From Cherax quadricarinatus (lineage: Eukaryota; Arthropoda; Malacostraca; Decapoda; Parastacidae), in NCBI RefSeq assembly GCF_038502225.1, contig NC_091352.1, positions 22,197,216 to 22,261,215 of the forward strand: a stretch of 64,000 nucleotides of DNA, read 5' to 3'. Below the pieces are notes generated by a model that had not been told where the DNA came from, searched no databases, and saw only the letters and a list, made by a program, of their open reading frames with translations. Below, in pieces: positions 21,642 through 32,152 of this stretch; within the stretch, counting starts at the first letter, position 1, and every line of letters begins with the position of its first letter. A program made the position numbers and the translations under genes.

Positions 21642-21958
21642 TTTAGTGGGGCTACGTTTAGTGGGGCTACGTTTAGTGGGGCTACGTTTAGTGGGGCTAC
21701 GTTTAGTGGGGCTACGTTTAGTGGGGCTACGTTTAGTGGGGCTACGTTTAGTGGGGCTACGTTTAGTGGGGCTACGTTTAGTGGGGCTACGTTTAGTGGG
21801 GCTACGTTTAGTGCGGCTACGTTTAGTGGGGCTACGTTTAGTGGGGCTACGTTTAGTGGGGCTACGTTTAGTGGGGCTACGTTTAGTGGGGCTACTTTAG
21901 TGGGGCTACGTTTAGTGGGGCTACGTTTAGTGGGGCTACGTTTAGTGGGGCTACGTTT
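21642..21958 (+). repeat. 15-bp minisatellite 'tttagtggggctacg'
   Basis: About 21 nearly identical units, with a g-to-c variant near 21812 and a 14-bp unit near 21896. Because the unit is a multiple of three, a frame from 21609 reads (FSGAT)n and another reads (LRLVG)n. The 1-bp shorter unit switches the first reading into the second without a stop. I treat both as artefacts: no flanking coding evidence. Confidence 0.95.
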
Positions 21959-22562
21959 CGCTAAGAAATGAAGGTTATTAGACTCAATAATAGACTGCTT
22001 ATTATATTATATCTTAACAGCCTTACTTACTGCTATTACGACTCTACATGTAATATTCGTCTCTTGTTATTTTGCAGTGATTTCTCGAATTTAAGACCTT
22101 CAACAAATTTGACCAATCTTCCAAATAGCTTTAACATATTGTTTGACAAATATTTGAAAGAGAATGTTGGGAAAGACCTTATGAGCATACAAGAAAAATC
22201 TTGCTGAAATGCTATACAATTTCCACGCTCTTATTGACAGTGCGCTGATGTAGAGGACGATGTAGCGCGCGTATACCATAAGAAAGGTTGGAAGTATATA
22301 AGCACAAGCCTCAACAACCCTTGATAACTACAGATAACTCTAGGAAATAGTACGACGTCATTTATTTCCTCAGGGAAATACATATTGTTTTTCTAAACTA
22401 TGAAAAGCAATTTTCAGCCAATCACTTACAGGTAGCATTTGGAAACATAATAATAAAAAAAATTAAACGCATTTGTACGTCCAGTATGCTAGCCTAAAAC
22501 AACATTAAGAACGTCATTTCAGTTTGTAAAACTGAAATAACGTATACACAGACATGCAATAA
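21959..22562. other. Unassigned AT-rich DNA
   Basis: The open frame 21968-22207 has no recognisable motif. Nothing else supported. Confidence 0.45.
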
Positions 22563-23795
22563 AACGCCTGAGGTATGGAAGATGGCAAATGCAGTCCCAG
22601 CTTTTAAGAGACAGACACGAAACATTAAACTACAGACCCGTGTCACTGACATGTATAGCATGCAAAGTTATGGAGATTATCAGGAGGAGTGGAGCACCTA
22701 GAGCGGAATAAGCTTATAAATGACGACTAGCACGGTTTCAGGGAAGGAAATCCTGTGTCTCAAACCTACTAGAGTTTTATGACTACATAACGGAAGTAAG
22801 ACACGAGAGAGAGCAGTGGATAGATTGCAATTTCTTGGACTGCAAGAAGGCCTTCGACAGAGTTCCTCACAAGAGGTTAATGAAAAACCTAGAGGATCAG
22901 GCATGCATAACAGGAAAGGCATTGCAATGAATCAGAGAATATCTGGCATGGAGGTCTGTGACGAGCGGGGTTCCACAGGGGTCGGTCCTGGGACCTGTGC
23001 TGTTTATGGTACATGTGAACAACATGACGGAAGAGATACTTTCAGAAGTGTCTCTGTTAACAGATGATGTGAAGTTAATGAGGAGAATTAAATCGGATGA
23101 GGATCATTCAGGAAAACAAAGACACCTGGACAAGCTACAAGTCTGGTCCAGCAAATGGCTCCTTGAATTTAACCCCACCAAATGCAAAGTATGGCCAAAG
23201 ACTGCAAAACTCACTCAAGGAAAAAGATCTTAGGGTGAATATAATACCGAATATAATACTGAGGCGCTCATTAACCAGATAACTGTTGCAGCATATGGGC
23301 GCATGGCAAACCTAAGAATAGCGTTCCGTTAACTCATTAAGGAATACTTCAAGACTCTGTTCACCACGTACGTCAGGCCCATATTTGTGTATGCAGCACC
23401 AATTTGGAATCCACACCTGGTTAAGCACGACAAGAAATTAGAGAAAGTGCAAAAGTTTGCAACAAGACTAGTCCCACAGTTAAAGGGATTGTCCTACGAA
23501 GAAAGGTTAAGGGAAATCGGTCTGACGAGGCTGGAGGACAGGAGAGTTAGGGCAAAACATGATCATGACATATAAAATACTGTGAAGAATTGACAAGGTG
23601 GACAAGGACAGAATGTTCCAGAGATGGGACACAGACACAAGAGGTCACAATTGGAAGTTGAAGACTCGGAAGAGTCAAAAGGATGTTACGATGTATTTCT
23701 TCAGTCATAGAGTTATCGGGAAGTGGAATAGCATAGAAAGTGACGTAGTGGATGCAGGAACCATACATGGTTTTAAGACGAAGTTTGATAAAGCT
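22563..23795 (+). pseudogene. CR1-like LINE ORF2 fragment, heavily mutated
   Basis: Begins within RT at 'PEVWKMANAVPAF' and keeps recognisable blocks: the FREGNPCVSNLLEFYD-like block (about 22740), 'TSGVPQGSVLGPVLFMVHVN' (22958), 'SLLTDDVKLMRR' with the FADD motif changed to LTDD (about 23050), 'WNPHLVKHDKKLEKVQKFAT' (23407) and 'DRMFQRWDTDTRGHNWKLKT' (23610). Several deletions and frame changes, including loss of about 60 nt near 22945. It stops abruptly near 23795, where a second copy begins mid-gene. Confidence 0.82.
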
Positions 23796-24546
23796 TGGGG
23801 AAAATTAGGGAACGGCAAAGAAGACCACAGACGGAGTACAGTCGAAGGGGCCAGAGACTACAAGCCTCACTCAAGGAAATGGATCTTGAGGTGAGCATAA
23901 CAGCGGATACATCTACTGGGGCGCACATCAACCAAATAACTGCTGCAGCATACGGGCGCCTAGCAAACCCAAGGACAGCATTCCGACATCTAAATAAGAA
24001 CTCATTCAGGACTCTGTACACTGTGTATGTTAGGCTCATATTGGAGTATGCGGCACCAGTTTGGAACTCACACCTAGCCAAGCATGTAAGGAAACTAAAG
24101 AAAGTGCCAAGGTTTGCAACAAGACTAGTCCCAGAGCTAAGAGGTATGTCCTACGAGGAGAGGTTAAGGGAAATCGATCCGACGACACTGGAAGACAGGA
24201 GATATAGGGGGGATATGATAACAACATATAAAATACTGAGAGGAATCGACAAGGTGAACAGAGACAGGATGATCTATAAAAGGGACACAGCAACAAGGGA
24301 TCACATTTGGAAGTTGAAGACTCAGATAAATCACAGGGATGTTAGGAAGTATTTCTTCAGTCACAGATTTGTCAGGAAGTGGAATAGTCTGGGTAGTGAT
24401 GTAGTGAAGGCAGCATCCATACATAGCTTTAAGAAGAAGTATGATAAAGCTCATGGAGAGGGAAGAGTGACCTAGTAGTGGCAGTGAAGAGGCGGGGCCA
24501 GGAGCTGTGACACGACCTCTGCAACCACAACTAGGTGAGTACACAC
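23796..24546 (+). pseudogene. CR1-like LINE ORF2 C-terminal fragment and 3' end
   Basis: Joins the previous copy inside ORF2 ('KIRERQRRPQTEYSRRGQRL'), then reads 'HINQITAAAYGRLANPRTAF', 'ILEYAAPVWNSHLAKHVRKL' and 'DVRKYFFSHRFVRKWNSLGS' to a stop at 24475. Noncoding end 'aactaggtgagtacacacac'. One frame stays open for 226 codons but lacks the RT palm, so it cannot be active. The junction at 23795 is a 5' truncation point without a visible microsatellite. Confidence 0.82.
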
Positions 24547-24566
24547 ACACATATTCACACACGCAC

Positions 24567-25890
24567 TAAACTATAGACCTGTGTCATTGACGTGTATAGT
24601 ATGAAAAATTATGGAGAAGATTATCAGGAGGAGAGTGGTGGAGCACCTGGAACGGAACAAGAGTATAAATGCCTTCTGGAGTTTTTTGATAAAATAACAG
24701 AAGTAAGACACGAGAGAGAGGGGTGGGTTGATTGCATCTTCTTGAACTGCAAGAAGGCCTTTGACACAGTTCCTCACAAGAGATTAGTGCAGAAGCTAGA
24801 GCATCAGGCGCATATAACAGGAAGGGCACTGCAATGGATCAGAGAATACCTGACAGGGAGGCAACAACGAGTCATGGTACGTAATGATGTATCAAAGTGG
24901 GCACCTGTGACGAGCGGGGTCCCACAGGGGTCGGTCCTAGGACCAGTGCTATTTTTGGTATATGTGAACGACATGACGGAAGGGTTAGACTCAGAAGTGT
25001 CCCTGTTTGCAGATGATGTGAAGTTAATGAGGAGAATTAAATCTGATGAGGACCAGGCAGGACTTCAAAGAGACCTGGACAGACTGGACACCTGGTCCAG
25101 CAAATGGCTTCTCGAATTTAATCCTGCCAAATGCAAAGTCATGAAGATAGGGGAAGGGCACAGAAGACCACAGACAGAGTATAGGCTAGGTGGCCAAAGA
25201 CTGCAAACCTCACTCAAGGAGAAAGATCTTGGAGTGAGTATAACACCGAGCATGTCCCCGGAAGCACACATCAATCAGATAACTGCTGCAGCATATGGGC
25301 GCCTGGCAAACCTGAGAACAGCATTCCGATACCTTAGTAAGGAATCATTCAAGACACTGTACACCGTGTATGTCAGGCCCATACTGGAGTATGCAGCACC
25401 TGTTTGGAACCCGCACTTGATAAAGCACGTCAAGAAACTAGAGAAAGTACAAAGGTTTGCGACAAAGTTAGTTCCAGAGCTAAGGGGAATGTCCTATGAA
25501 GAAAGATGAAGGGAAATCGGCCTGACGACACTGGAGGACAGGAGGGTCAGGGGAGACATGATAACGACATATAAAATACTGCGTGGAATAGACAAGGTGG
25601 ACAAAGACAGGATGTTCCAGGGAGGGGACACAGAAACAAGAGGCCACAATTGGAAGTTGAAGACACAAATGAGTCAGAGAGATATTAGGAAGTATTTCTT
25701 CAGTCATAGAGTTGTAAGGCAGTGGAATAGCCTAGAAAATGACGTAGTGGAGGCAGGAACCATACACAGTTTTAAGACGAGGTTTAATAAAGCTCATGGA
25801 GCGGGAAGAGAGAGGGCCCAGTAGCAACCGGTGAAGAGGCGGGGCCAGGATCTAAGACTCGACCCCTGCAACCACAAATAGGTGAGTACA
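24567..25890 (+). pseudogene. CR1-like LINE ORF2: RT, C-terminus and 3' end
   Basis: Starts after a (CA)n-like tract (24541-24566) at 'LNYRPVSLTCIV'. A small deletion near 24660 removes the segment before 'LLEFFDKITEVRHEREG'. Catalytic motifs remain: 'NCKKAFDTVPHKRL' has N where other copies have D just before CKKAFD, but the aligned Asp (AFD) is kept; 'TSGVPQGSVLGPVLFLVYVN' (24910) and 'SLFADDVKLM' (about 25000) are intact. The main frame ends at a TGA at 25507-25509 where relatives have AGG-type sequence; the C-terminal frame continues at 25558-25824. Its (CA)n tail at 25889-25907 is the target into which gypsy-1 inserted. Confidence 0.85.
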
Positions 25891-25907
25891 CACACACACA
25901 CACACAC

Positions 25908-26330
25908 TGTGGCATGCAAAGAGTACGTAACCTTTATTCGGCGCATGGACACACCCTCATTTACAGGCTATCTCCCCCAACCAGCGAACCAGGTTGCTAA
26001 GAGTTGATGATGGGGCCCCATCGTTCAACTAGTGACCAGGTTCTAGCCAATAAGAAGGTGGGATTGACAATCGCAGAGGTTATGTGGATACCGCTCTCCT
26101 GTCTGCCCTTGTCATTCCCACTCTAGAGCTGGTTGAAGCACGGTCTGCTATCTTGTGGCTTCTATTTCTGCCTTGCTTTCCGTGGAGTGCACTATATTTA
26201 TCACTGTACATAGTGTACATATTGCTGTTATAATTGGTGAAGGATAATATAAGTCTAAACTTTTTCTACTGTGTTTATTTGCTCCCATTACACCTGGGAT
26301 AACAGGCCATTTGAAATCCTAGGTTGTAAT
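25908..26330 (+). repeat. Gypsy-1 5' LTR
   Basis: Starts TGTGGCATGC and ends near GGTTGTAAT. The 3' boundary is uncertain by 1-2 nt because LTR1 continues 'atggg' and LTR2 'acaca'. The downstream 26331-26652 is leader. A primer-binding site candidate, TGGGTAGCCTGTCC, starts at 26332; I cannot assign its tRNA. Confidence 0.92.
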
Positions 26331-26652
26331 ATGGGTAGCCTGTCCGAGAGCTGGACTTAGAGAAACGGTTGAGCTTAGGGTGAAGCTTGTAGCAGGAACA
26401 TTGTGTAGCTTGCTGTTTCGCTTCGCTTTACAAATTTTGCGTGTCAGTTGCTTATGATCAGCCTTGCTATTGTGTGATCGTTCAACAGCTCGCTACTAGC
26501 TTGTTCAGTGTGCTCGCTTCGCTACGGTCAATCTTGTGTGCAGTCGGCTTTGCTTGTATGGGTATTCTGCAATCGTACTGTGCATAGCTAAGCGTGTTCT
26601 GCAAATTAACGTGTTACGTTGGGGTATTCGTACTGTGCATAGCGAATAACTT

Positions 26653-29600
26653 ATGCCACCTAGACGAGTCAGACGCCTGGTGTCGGCATATACTTTGCAT
26701 AACCTACCTAAATTGTCTCTACAGCGTTGTTGGCAAATTGCTCGTTCCATTGGCATTCCCTATAAACGCACTCTTACAGCTGCGCAACTGCGTTCACTTA
26801 TTGCTGACATACTTATTGAAGAAGAGATGGCACATCAAACTCCTCCCTTTACGGGAGCTAGGGAAAAAACTACTATGTTCTCGCAGGAGGAAGATGATAC
26901 ACCTACGGAGCAAAATGGTCAGTATAGTGTACATGGGTTGTCTCAGGGTGAATCAGCGTCGTTGGCACTTCAGCTGGCAAAAATCAATCTTGAGCAAACT
27001 AGGGAACAGAGAGCATTCGCAAGGGAAGAATTTGATAGGGAAAGAGAAAGGAGGCAGTTTTCGCATTCTGTAAACGATTTCAGTTTACAAAAAGCAGTAC
27101 AGCTTGTTCCCCGCTTCAATGAGGCCGAACCAGAGCAATTTTTCGAAAGCTTCGAAAATCAGGCTCGAGCCTTGAGGTGGCCGGAACAGCACTGGGCAGC
27201 GTTGGTTCATACAGCATTATTGGGTAAGGCACAGGAATTTACGTCGGTATTAACTGACGCTGAATTCTCTGATTATCAAGTAGTGAAGACCACAGTGTTG
27301 GGAGCATATACATGTATCCCAGCTAAATATCGTAAGACCTTCAAATTGAACAGGCGGCAGCTTGGTCAATCCCTGGTGGACTTTGTGAGACAGCAAACCA
27401 AAGCTTTTACCAGCTGGTATAAAGCGAGTGGTGTCTCTAACTTTGAGGAGCTGGTGCAGCTTATTCTGATTGATAACCTGCTGGAGTCTGTGGGACCAGA
27501 GGTTAGTGTCTTTCTGCAGGATCGTGACTTAACCACTGCATTGGAGGCGGCCAGGTTGGCTGATACCTTCGAAACGAACCGCTCCTTGTCCGAGCGGTCC
27601 CGTCTCTCTTTTCAACAGTCTGGCGTGAGCAGAGATCGACAACATTGGAGAATGAAGTGCCAGCCGGAGGGAGAGCGTCTACGACATCCAACCAAGTCAC
27701 CTGGTGAGCCACGCTTCTCAACATATGGTCCCCCTGCGGAGAGGCAAACTACTTATGGAGCATCTCGACAACAATATCCAGAGAGGCACCAGCCAGAACG
27801 ACACCACCTGCAACGTCATCAGGGAGTAAAGGGCAAGCCTGTCGTCTGCTTCAGGTGTAATAAAGTAGGTCATATCAGTTCCAACTGCCCCCAAAAACCT
27901 CAACCCATCGGGAAAATCTCTAATATCCCTAGTAACATGTCCCCTAGAGAAGTAGAAAAAGGTATGGCCCCTTATTATTGCGAAAGTCTTATTTCCCTTC
28001 AGGAACACTCAGAACCAACTAAAGTAAATACCTTTAGAGATACTGGAGCATATTGCTCACTTGTCAGAGAAGGAATATTACCCCTTTCAGAGAATACTTC
28101 CTTGAATTCCTCAGTTTTATTGGAAGCTTACGGAGGAGCTATATATTCAGTTCCTTTGCATAAAATTTATGTACAGTGCAAATATTACACTGGGTACTTG
28201 ACTGTAGGTATCTCAAAAGGATTTCCCATGAAAAATGCCATGTTATTACTGGGTAATAACATTACTACTGTTACTTCGTGTCCTGAACCTATAATGATTA
28301 ATGCTTCTCCAGTGTTGGCCATAACTCGGGCAACATCCCAAGGGTTGTCTGGGGAGAATGTTGACCTATCCTTGGACGACTCCGATCTCGGAATAGCCAC
28401 GTTGTTTTATGAGACACACCGGCCGGAGTCTCGTAAATCAAGTGAACAGACCCCGATCAAGCCTTCCTATTCCCAGGTTGCAGGATTGCCAGATGTCTCT
28501 GTTTCCATGCCCGAGGGACTGTCCTTCCGGGAGGAACAACGTAAGGACCCTTCGTTAAAATTCACTTTTGAGGCAGCCATGGGTAAATCCTCTTTGGGTC
28601 ATCCAGTCAAGTATGAAGTTAAAAATGATTATTTGGTATGCACTGAGACTGGTAAGGAGATAGAGGGCCGGCAATTATACGACAGGTTAGTGGTTCCAAC
28701 CAAGTATAGACCTCAGATATTAAATATAGCTCATAATACGTCATCAGGAGGTCACTTAGGAATTACAAAAACCTTGTATAGAATCACAAAAGAATTTTAT
28801 TGGCCAACATTAAAGAAAGATGTGAAGAATCATATTAGGTGTTGCCGAGAATGTCAGCAAGTTGGAAAACCTGGACATTCTATTAAACCTGCACCTCTCC
28901 AACCCATACCTGCTGATGGAGAACCTTTTGCAGATTTAATTATAGATTGTGTAGGTCCACTACCTAAGTCAAAGTCTGGAAATCAGTATTTATTTACAAT
29001 TATGGATAAAGTAACCAGATATCCTGAAGCGATCCCAATGCGTAGTATCAATACTAAAGCTATTCTCAAAGCTTTAACAAAATTCATTTCTTGTTTTGGC
29101 ATTCCTAAAACTATACAAAGTGATCAAGGTACTAACTTCACTGCCAAAGCATTTAGGGAAGTATTAACTAGGTTAGGGATAATTCACAACTTATCCACTG
29201 CCTATCACCCTCAGTCCCAAGGCGCCTTGGAAAGATTCCACCAAACATTAAAAACAATGATGAGAAGTTTTTGCATGCACTTTCCGACAGATTGGGATGA
29301 ATCTCTACCGTTGTTGCTATTCTCAGTACGAGAGACGGTGCAAGAGTCTACAGGGTATAGTCCGTTTGAGCTGATCTTTGGGCACAATGTACGAGGTCCT
29401 CTTCGGGTGCTCAAAGAAGGATGGATGGGAGAAGACGTAAGCTCAGCACTCTACAACCCGTCTTCAAGGTGGCAGGTGGCACGTGAGTTAGCCACGGCTA
29501 ACCTAAAGATAGCTCAAAGTAAGATGAAACAGAGGTATGACAAAAGTGCACAATTCCGCTCCTTCCATCCAGGAGACAAGGTGTTGGTGCAGGAACCTAT

Positions 29601-31251
29601 ACCTGGCCACACCTTGAAAGCTAGATTTACGGGACCTATGCAGATAGTAAGTAGATTATCTGATTTAAATTATGTGGTAGCTCCCATTGATAAGACCTCA
29701 AAAACAAAAACTTACCACATAAATCAAATCAAGGCCTTTCATACACCAGATAAAGTCCCAGTAATGACTCTGTCCTCTACCTCTGAGGACGACTCTGACT
29801 CTTTGCACTCTATCTCTGAAATTAATACTAAACTTTCAAATTCTGTCCTCCTCAAGGATCCTAGCCCGTTAATGGATGGATTATCTGAAATACAAGCAAC
29901 CAATTTAACTGAGCTTCTACAGTCATATCCTAATATTTTTTCGGATGTGCCGAAAAAATGTACGTTAGGTTACCATGATGTAGATGTGGGAAAATCTAAA
30001 CCAATTAAACTCTCCCCCTACAGAGCTAATCCTGAAAAGCAAAGGTTACTTCAGCAGGAAGTAGACTTCTTGTTAGAACATGGTTTAGTGGAGGAGTCAT
30101 CTAGTCCATGGGCTTCACCGTGCATCCTAGTAAAGAAGGCTGATGGAGGGTTTCGTATGTGCACAGACTACCGTAAAGTGAACGAGGTCACAATTACAGA
30201 TGCTTACCCTCTTCCTCGTCTGGATGACGTAATTGACTTTGTGGGTAAGGCTACTTTTGTGTCCAAATTAGATCTCCTTAAAGGTTACTATCAGGTACCT
30301 TTGACAGATAAGGCGAAGGAAATCTCTGCCTTCGTAATTCCAGGAGGTCATTATCAGTATACAGTTACCCCCTTCGGAATGAAAAATTCCCCCTCTTCAT
30401 TCCAGAAACTCATCCATCAGGCTATTAAAGGACTTGAAGGCACGGCAGCATACCTAGATGATATTGTTGTGGTGTCTGATACTTGGGATCAACACCTACT
30501 TAGACTTAAAGCTCTGTTTGAGACCTTTAAGAATTCCCAATTAACAGTTAATTTATCTAAATCTTCCTTTGGCCAGGCCACTATCACTTTTCTAGGCCAT
30601 GAAGTAGGTAGTGGTAATGTTGCACCTAAACTTGCTAAAGTTCTTTCGATTAAAGATTATCCAGTTCCTCATGATAGGAAATCTCTTCAACGTTTCCTAG
30701 GCATGATAGGATTTTACAGAAGATTCTGTAAGAATTTCTCAGATATTGTAGCCCCTCTTACCTCTCTTACCAGTCATAAAGTTCCCTTTAATTGGACGTC
30801 AGATTGTAACACTGCTTTTAATAAAGCAAAAAGATTATTGTGCTCTGCACCCATTCTCTTGTCTCCAGACTTCTCCAAGCCTTTTTCATTACAGGTTGAT
30901 GCTTGTGAGTCTGGGGTTGGGGCGGTACTATTACAAATCGGGAACAAGGAGTTGCAGCCTGTAGCATACTTTTCAGCTAAGTTCCAGCCACATCAGAGAG
31001 CTTACTCTACCATTGAAAAAGAAGCCCTCGCGCTGGTAATGGCTTTGGAGCATTTCGATGTTTATGTGGGCCAGACATCGCAGGTGGTCACAGTCTACAG
31101 TGATCACAACCCGTTAGTCTATCTCCAAGCCATGAAGAATCACAACACAAGGCTTATGCGTTGGACGCTCAGGCTGCAGCCCTATAACTTCAAAATTCGT
31201 TACATTGCCGGCAAAGAAAATGTGTTGGCAGACTCTTTGTCAAGAGTCTAG
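26653..31251 (+). CDS. Gypsy-1 Gag-Pol polyprotein (Gag-PR-IN-RT-RH order)
   Basis: 1532 codons without interruption. Residues about 1-340: gag-like, helical, with a charged EQTREQRAFAREEFDRERER segment near 120. Near 398: CCHC knuckle CFRCNKVGHISSNC. Near 460: aspartic protease with D-T-G in 'FRDTGAYCSLV'. About 693-735: integrase H2C2 zinc finger (H..H, 'CCREC'). The integrase core follows with 'DLIIDCVGPL' (about 761), 'QSDQGTNF' (about 821) and 'QGALERF' (about 855), the D,D,E residues. RT at about 1130-1330: 'FRMCTDYRKVNEVT', 'LDLLKGYYQVPL' (about 1205) and YLDD (about 1267). RNase H at about 1410-1532: 'LQVDACESGVGAVL', 'YSDHNPL', 'VLADSLSRV'. The polyprotein would be cut by its own protease and drive reverse transcription in particles and integration. 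No env. The start is the first ATG of the long frame. Confidence 0.93.
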   Translation: MPPRRVRRLVSAYTLHNLPKLSLQRCWQIARSIGIPYKRTLTAAQLRSLIADILIEEEMAHQTPPFTGAREKTTMFSQEEDDTPTEQNGQYSVHGLSQGESASLALQLAKINLEQTREQRAFAREEFDRERERRQFSHSVNDFSLQKAVQLVPRFNEAEPEQFFESFENQARALRWPEQHWAALVHTALLGKAQEFTSVLTDAEFSDYQVVKTTVLGAYTCIPAKYRKTFKLNRRQLGQSLVDFVRQQTKAFTSWYKASGVSNFEELVQLILIDNLLESVGPEVSVFLQDRDLTTALEAARLADTFETNRSLSERSRLSFQQSGVSRDRQHWRMKCQPEGERLRHPTKSPGEPRFSTYGPPAERQTTYGASRQQYPERHQPERHHLQRHQGVKGKPVVCFRCNKVGHISSNCPQKPQPIGKISNIPSNMSPREVEKGMAPYYCESLISLQEHSEPTKVNTFRDTGAYCSLVREGILPLSENTSLNSSVLLEAYGGAIYSVPLHKIYVQCKYYTGYLTVGISKGFPMKNAMLLLGNNITTVTSCPEPIMINASPVLAITRATSQGLSGENVDLSLDDSDLGIATLFYETHRPESRKSSEQTPIKPSYSQVAGLPDVSVSMPEGLSFREEQRKDPSLKFTFEAAMGKSSLGHPVKYEVKNDYLVCTETGKEIEGRQLYDRLVVPTKYRPQILNIAHNTSSGGHLGITKTLYRITKEFYWPTLKKDVKNHIRCCRECQQVGKPGHSIKPAPLQPIPADGEPFADLIIDCVGPLPKSKSGNQYLFTIMDKVTRYPEAIPMRSINTKAILKALTKFISCFGIPKTIQSDQGTNFTAKAFREVLTRLGIIHNLSTAYHPQSQGALERFHQTLKTMMRSFCMHFPTDWDESLPLLLFSVRETVQESTGYSPFELIFGHNVRGPLRVLKEGWMGEDVSSALYNPSSRWQVARELATANLKIAQSKMKQRYDKSAQFRSFHPGDKVLVQEPIPGHTLKARFTGPMQIVSRLSDLNYVVAPIDKTSKTKTYHINQIKAFHTPDKVPVMTLSSTSEDDSDSLHSISEINTKLSNSVLLKDPSPLMDGLSEIQATNLTELLQSYPNIFSDVPKKCTLGYHDVDVGKSKPIKLSPYRANPEKQRLLQQEVDFLLEHGLVEESSSPWASPCILVKKADGGFRMCTDYRKVNEVTITDAYPLPRLDDVIDFVGKATFVSKLDLLKGYYQVPLTDKAKEISAFVIPGGHYQYTVTPFGMKNSPSSFQKLIHQAIKGLEGTAAYLDDIVVVSDTWDQHLLRLKALFETFKNSQLTVNLSKSSFGQATITFLGHEVGSGNVAPKLAKVLSIKDYPVPHDRKSLQRFLGMIGFYRRFCKNFSDIVAPLTSLTSHKVPFNWTSDCNTAFNKAKRLLCSAPILLSPDFSKPFSLQVDACESGVGAVLLQIGNKELQPVAYFSAKFQPHQRAYSTIEKEALALVMALEHFDVYVGQTSQVVTVYSDHNPLVYLQAMKNHNTRLMRWTLRLQPYNFKIRYIAGKENVLADSLSRV

Positions 31252-31550
31252 TTTAATATTTTATTTAGGTTAGGATGTATTTGTGGTAACCCCCCTTTCA
31301 AGCTCTTTTTTTTATCCCCTGATGTGGGGGTTTTTTTTAGTGAGGGGATACGGGCTACCGTCCGCTTGTATCTTGGACCTATGTTGGCTTATCTGACTGC
31401 TGTCTCACTCTGAGTTTAGGGTTTGGCTTTCAGGCACTAGGAAAGCTGAGCTCTATCTAAGAGTTGGATGGTGGAGAGGATAGGCGGTCCCATTATTTTG
31501 TGCCATGGCGGCACGGTTACCACTGGGAGGTGGCAGCCTAATCCTGAGCC

Positions 31551-31566
31551 TTCTCGGGGGTGGGGG
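31551..31566 (+). promoter_or_regulatory. Gypsy-1 polypurine tract
   Basis: cgggggtggggg lies directly before the 3' LTR's TGTGGC; it would prime plus-strand synthesis. The same GGGGGTGGGGG stands before the 3' LTR of gypsy-2 (minus strand, 47246-47260). Confidence 0.7.
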
Positions 31567-31987
31567 TGTGGCATGCAAAGAGTACGTAACCTTTATTCGG
31601 CGCATGGACACACCCTCATTTACAGGCTATCTCCCCCAACCAGCGAACCAGGTTGCTAAGAGTTGATGATGGGGCCCCATCGTTCAACTAGTGACCAGGT
31701 TCTAGCCAATAAGAAGGTGGGATTGACAATCGCAGAGGTTATGTGGATACCGCTCTCCTGTCTGCCCTTGTCATTCCCACTCTAGAGCTGGTTGAAGCAC
31801 GGTCTGCTATCTTGTGGCTTCTATTTCTGCCTTGCTTTCCGTGGAGTGCACTATATTTATCACTGTACATAGTGTACATATTGCTGTTATAATTGGTGAA
31901 GGATAATATAAGTCTAAACTTTTTCTACTGTGTTTATTTGCTCCCATTACACCTGGGATAACAGGCCATTTGAAATCCTAGGTTGTA

Positions 31988-31989
<2 letters not shown>
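31567..31989 (+). repeat. Gypsy-1 3' LTR
   Basis: Same sequence as 25908-26330 by eye. It contains 'aataatat.aagtc' and T-rich stretches but I cannot fix a transcription start. 31252-31550 is 3' UTR. Confidence 0.92.
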
Positions 31990-32061
<72 letters not shown>

Positions 32062-32077
32062 ACACACATACACACAC

Positions 32078-32151
<74 letters not shown>
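31990..32151. repeat. (CA)n microsatellite split from 25889-25907 by gypsy-1
   Basis: CA tract with occasional A and T interruptions. It abuts the LTR on the left and a CR1-like endonuclease fragment on the right. Confidence 0.95.

Positions 32152-32152
<1 letters not shown>

Larger units (their letters stand above)
25908..31989 (+). mobile_element. Gypsy-1: complete Ty3/gypsy-type LTR retrotransposon with Gmr1-like domain order
   Basis: Two LTRs of about 423 bp (25908-26330, 31567-31989) show no difference that I can find, and one 1532-codon frame lies between them, so the insertion is young. Both flanks are (CA)n, so a 4-5 bp duplication such as CACAC is compatible but not provable. The right flank (31990-32151) looks like the other half of the split microsatellite. 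Integrase precedes RT, unlike standard Ty3/gypsy. Confidence 0.93.

Noticed and set aside
25908..31989. Classifying gypsy-1 as Ty1/copia because integrase precedes RT
   Set aside because: RT, RNase H and H2C2 integrase wording are Ty3/gypsy-like; the order alone matches copia.
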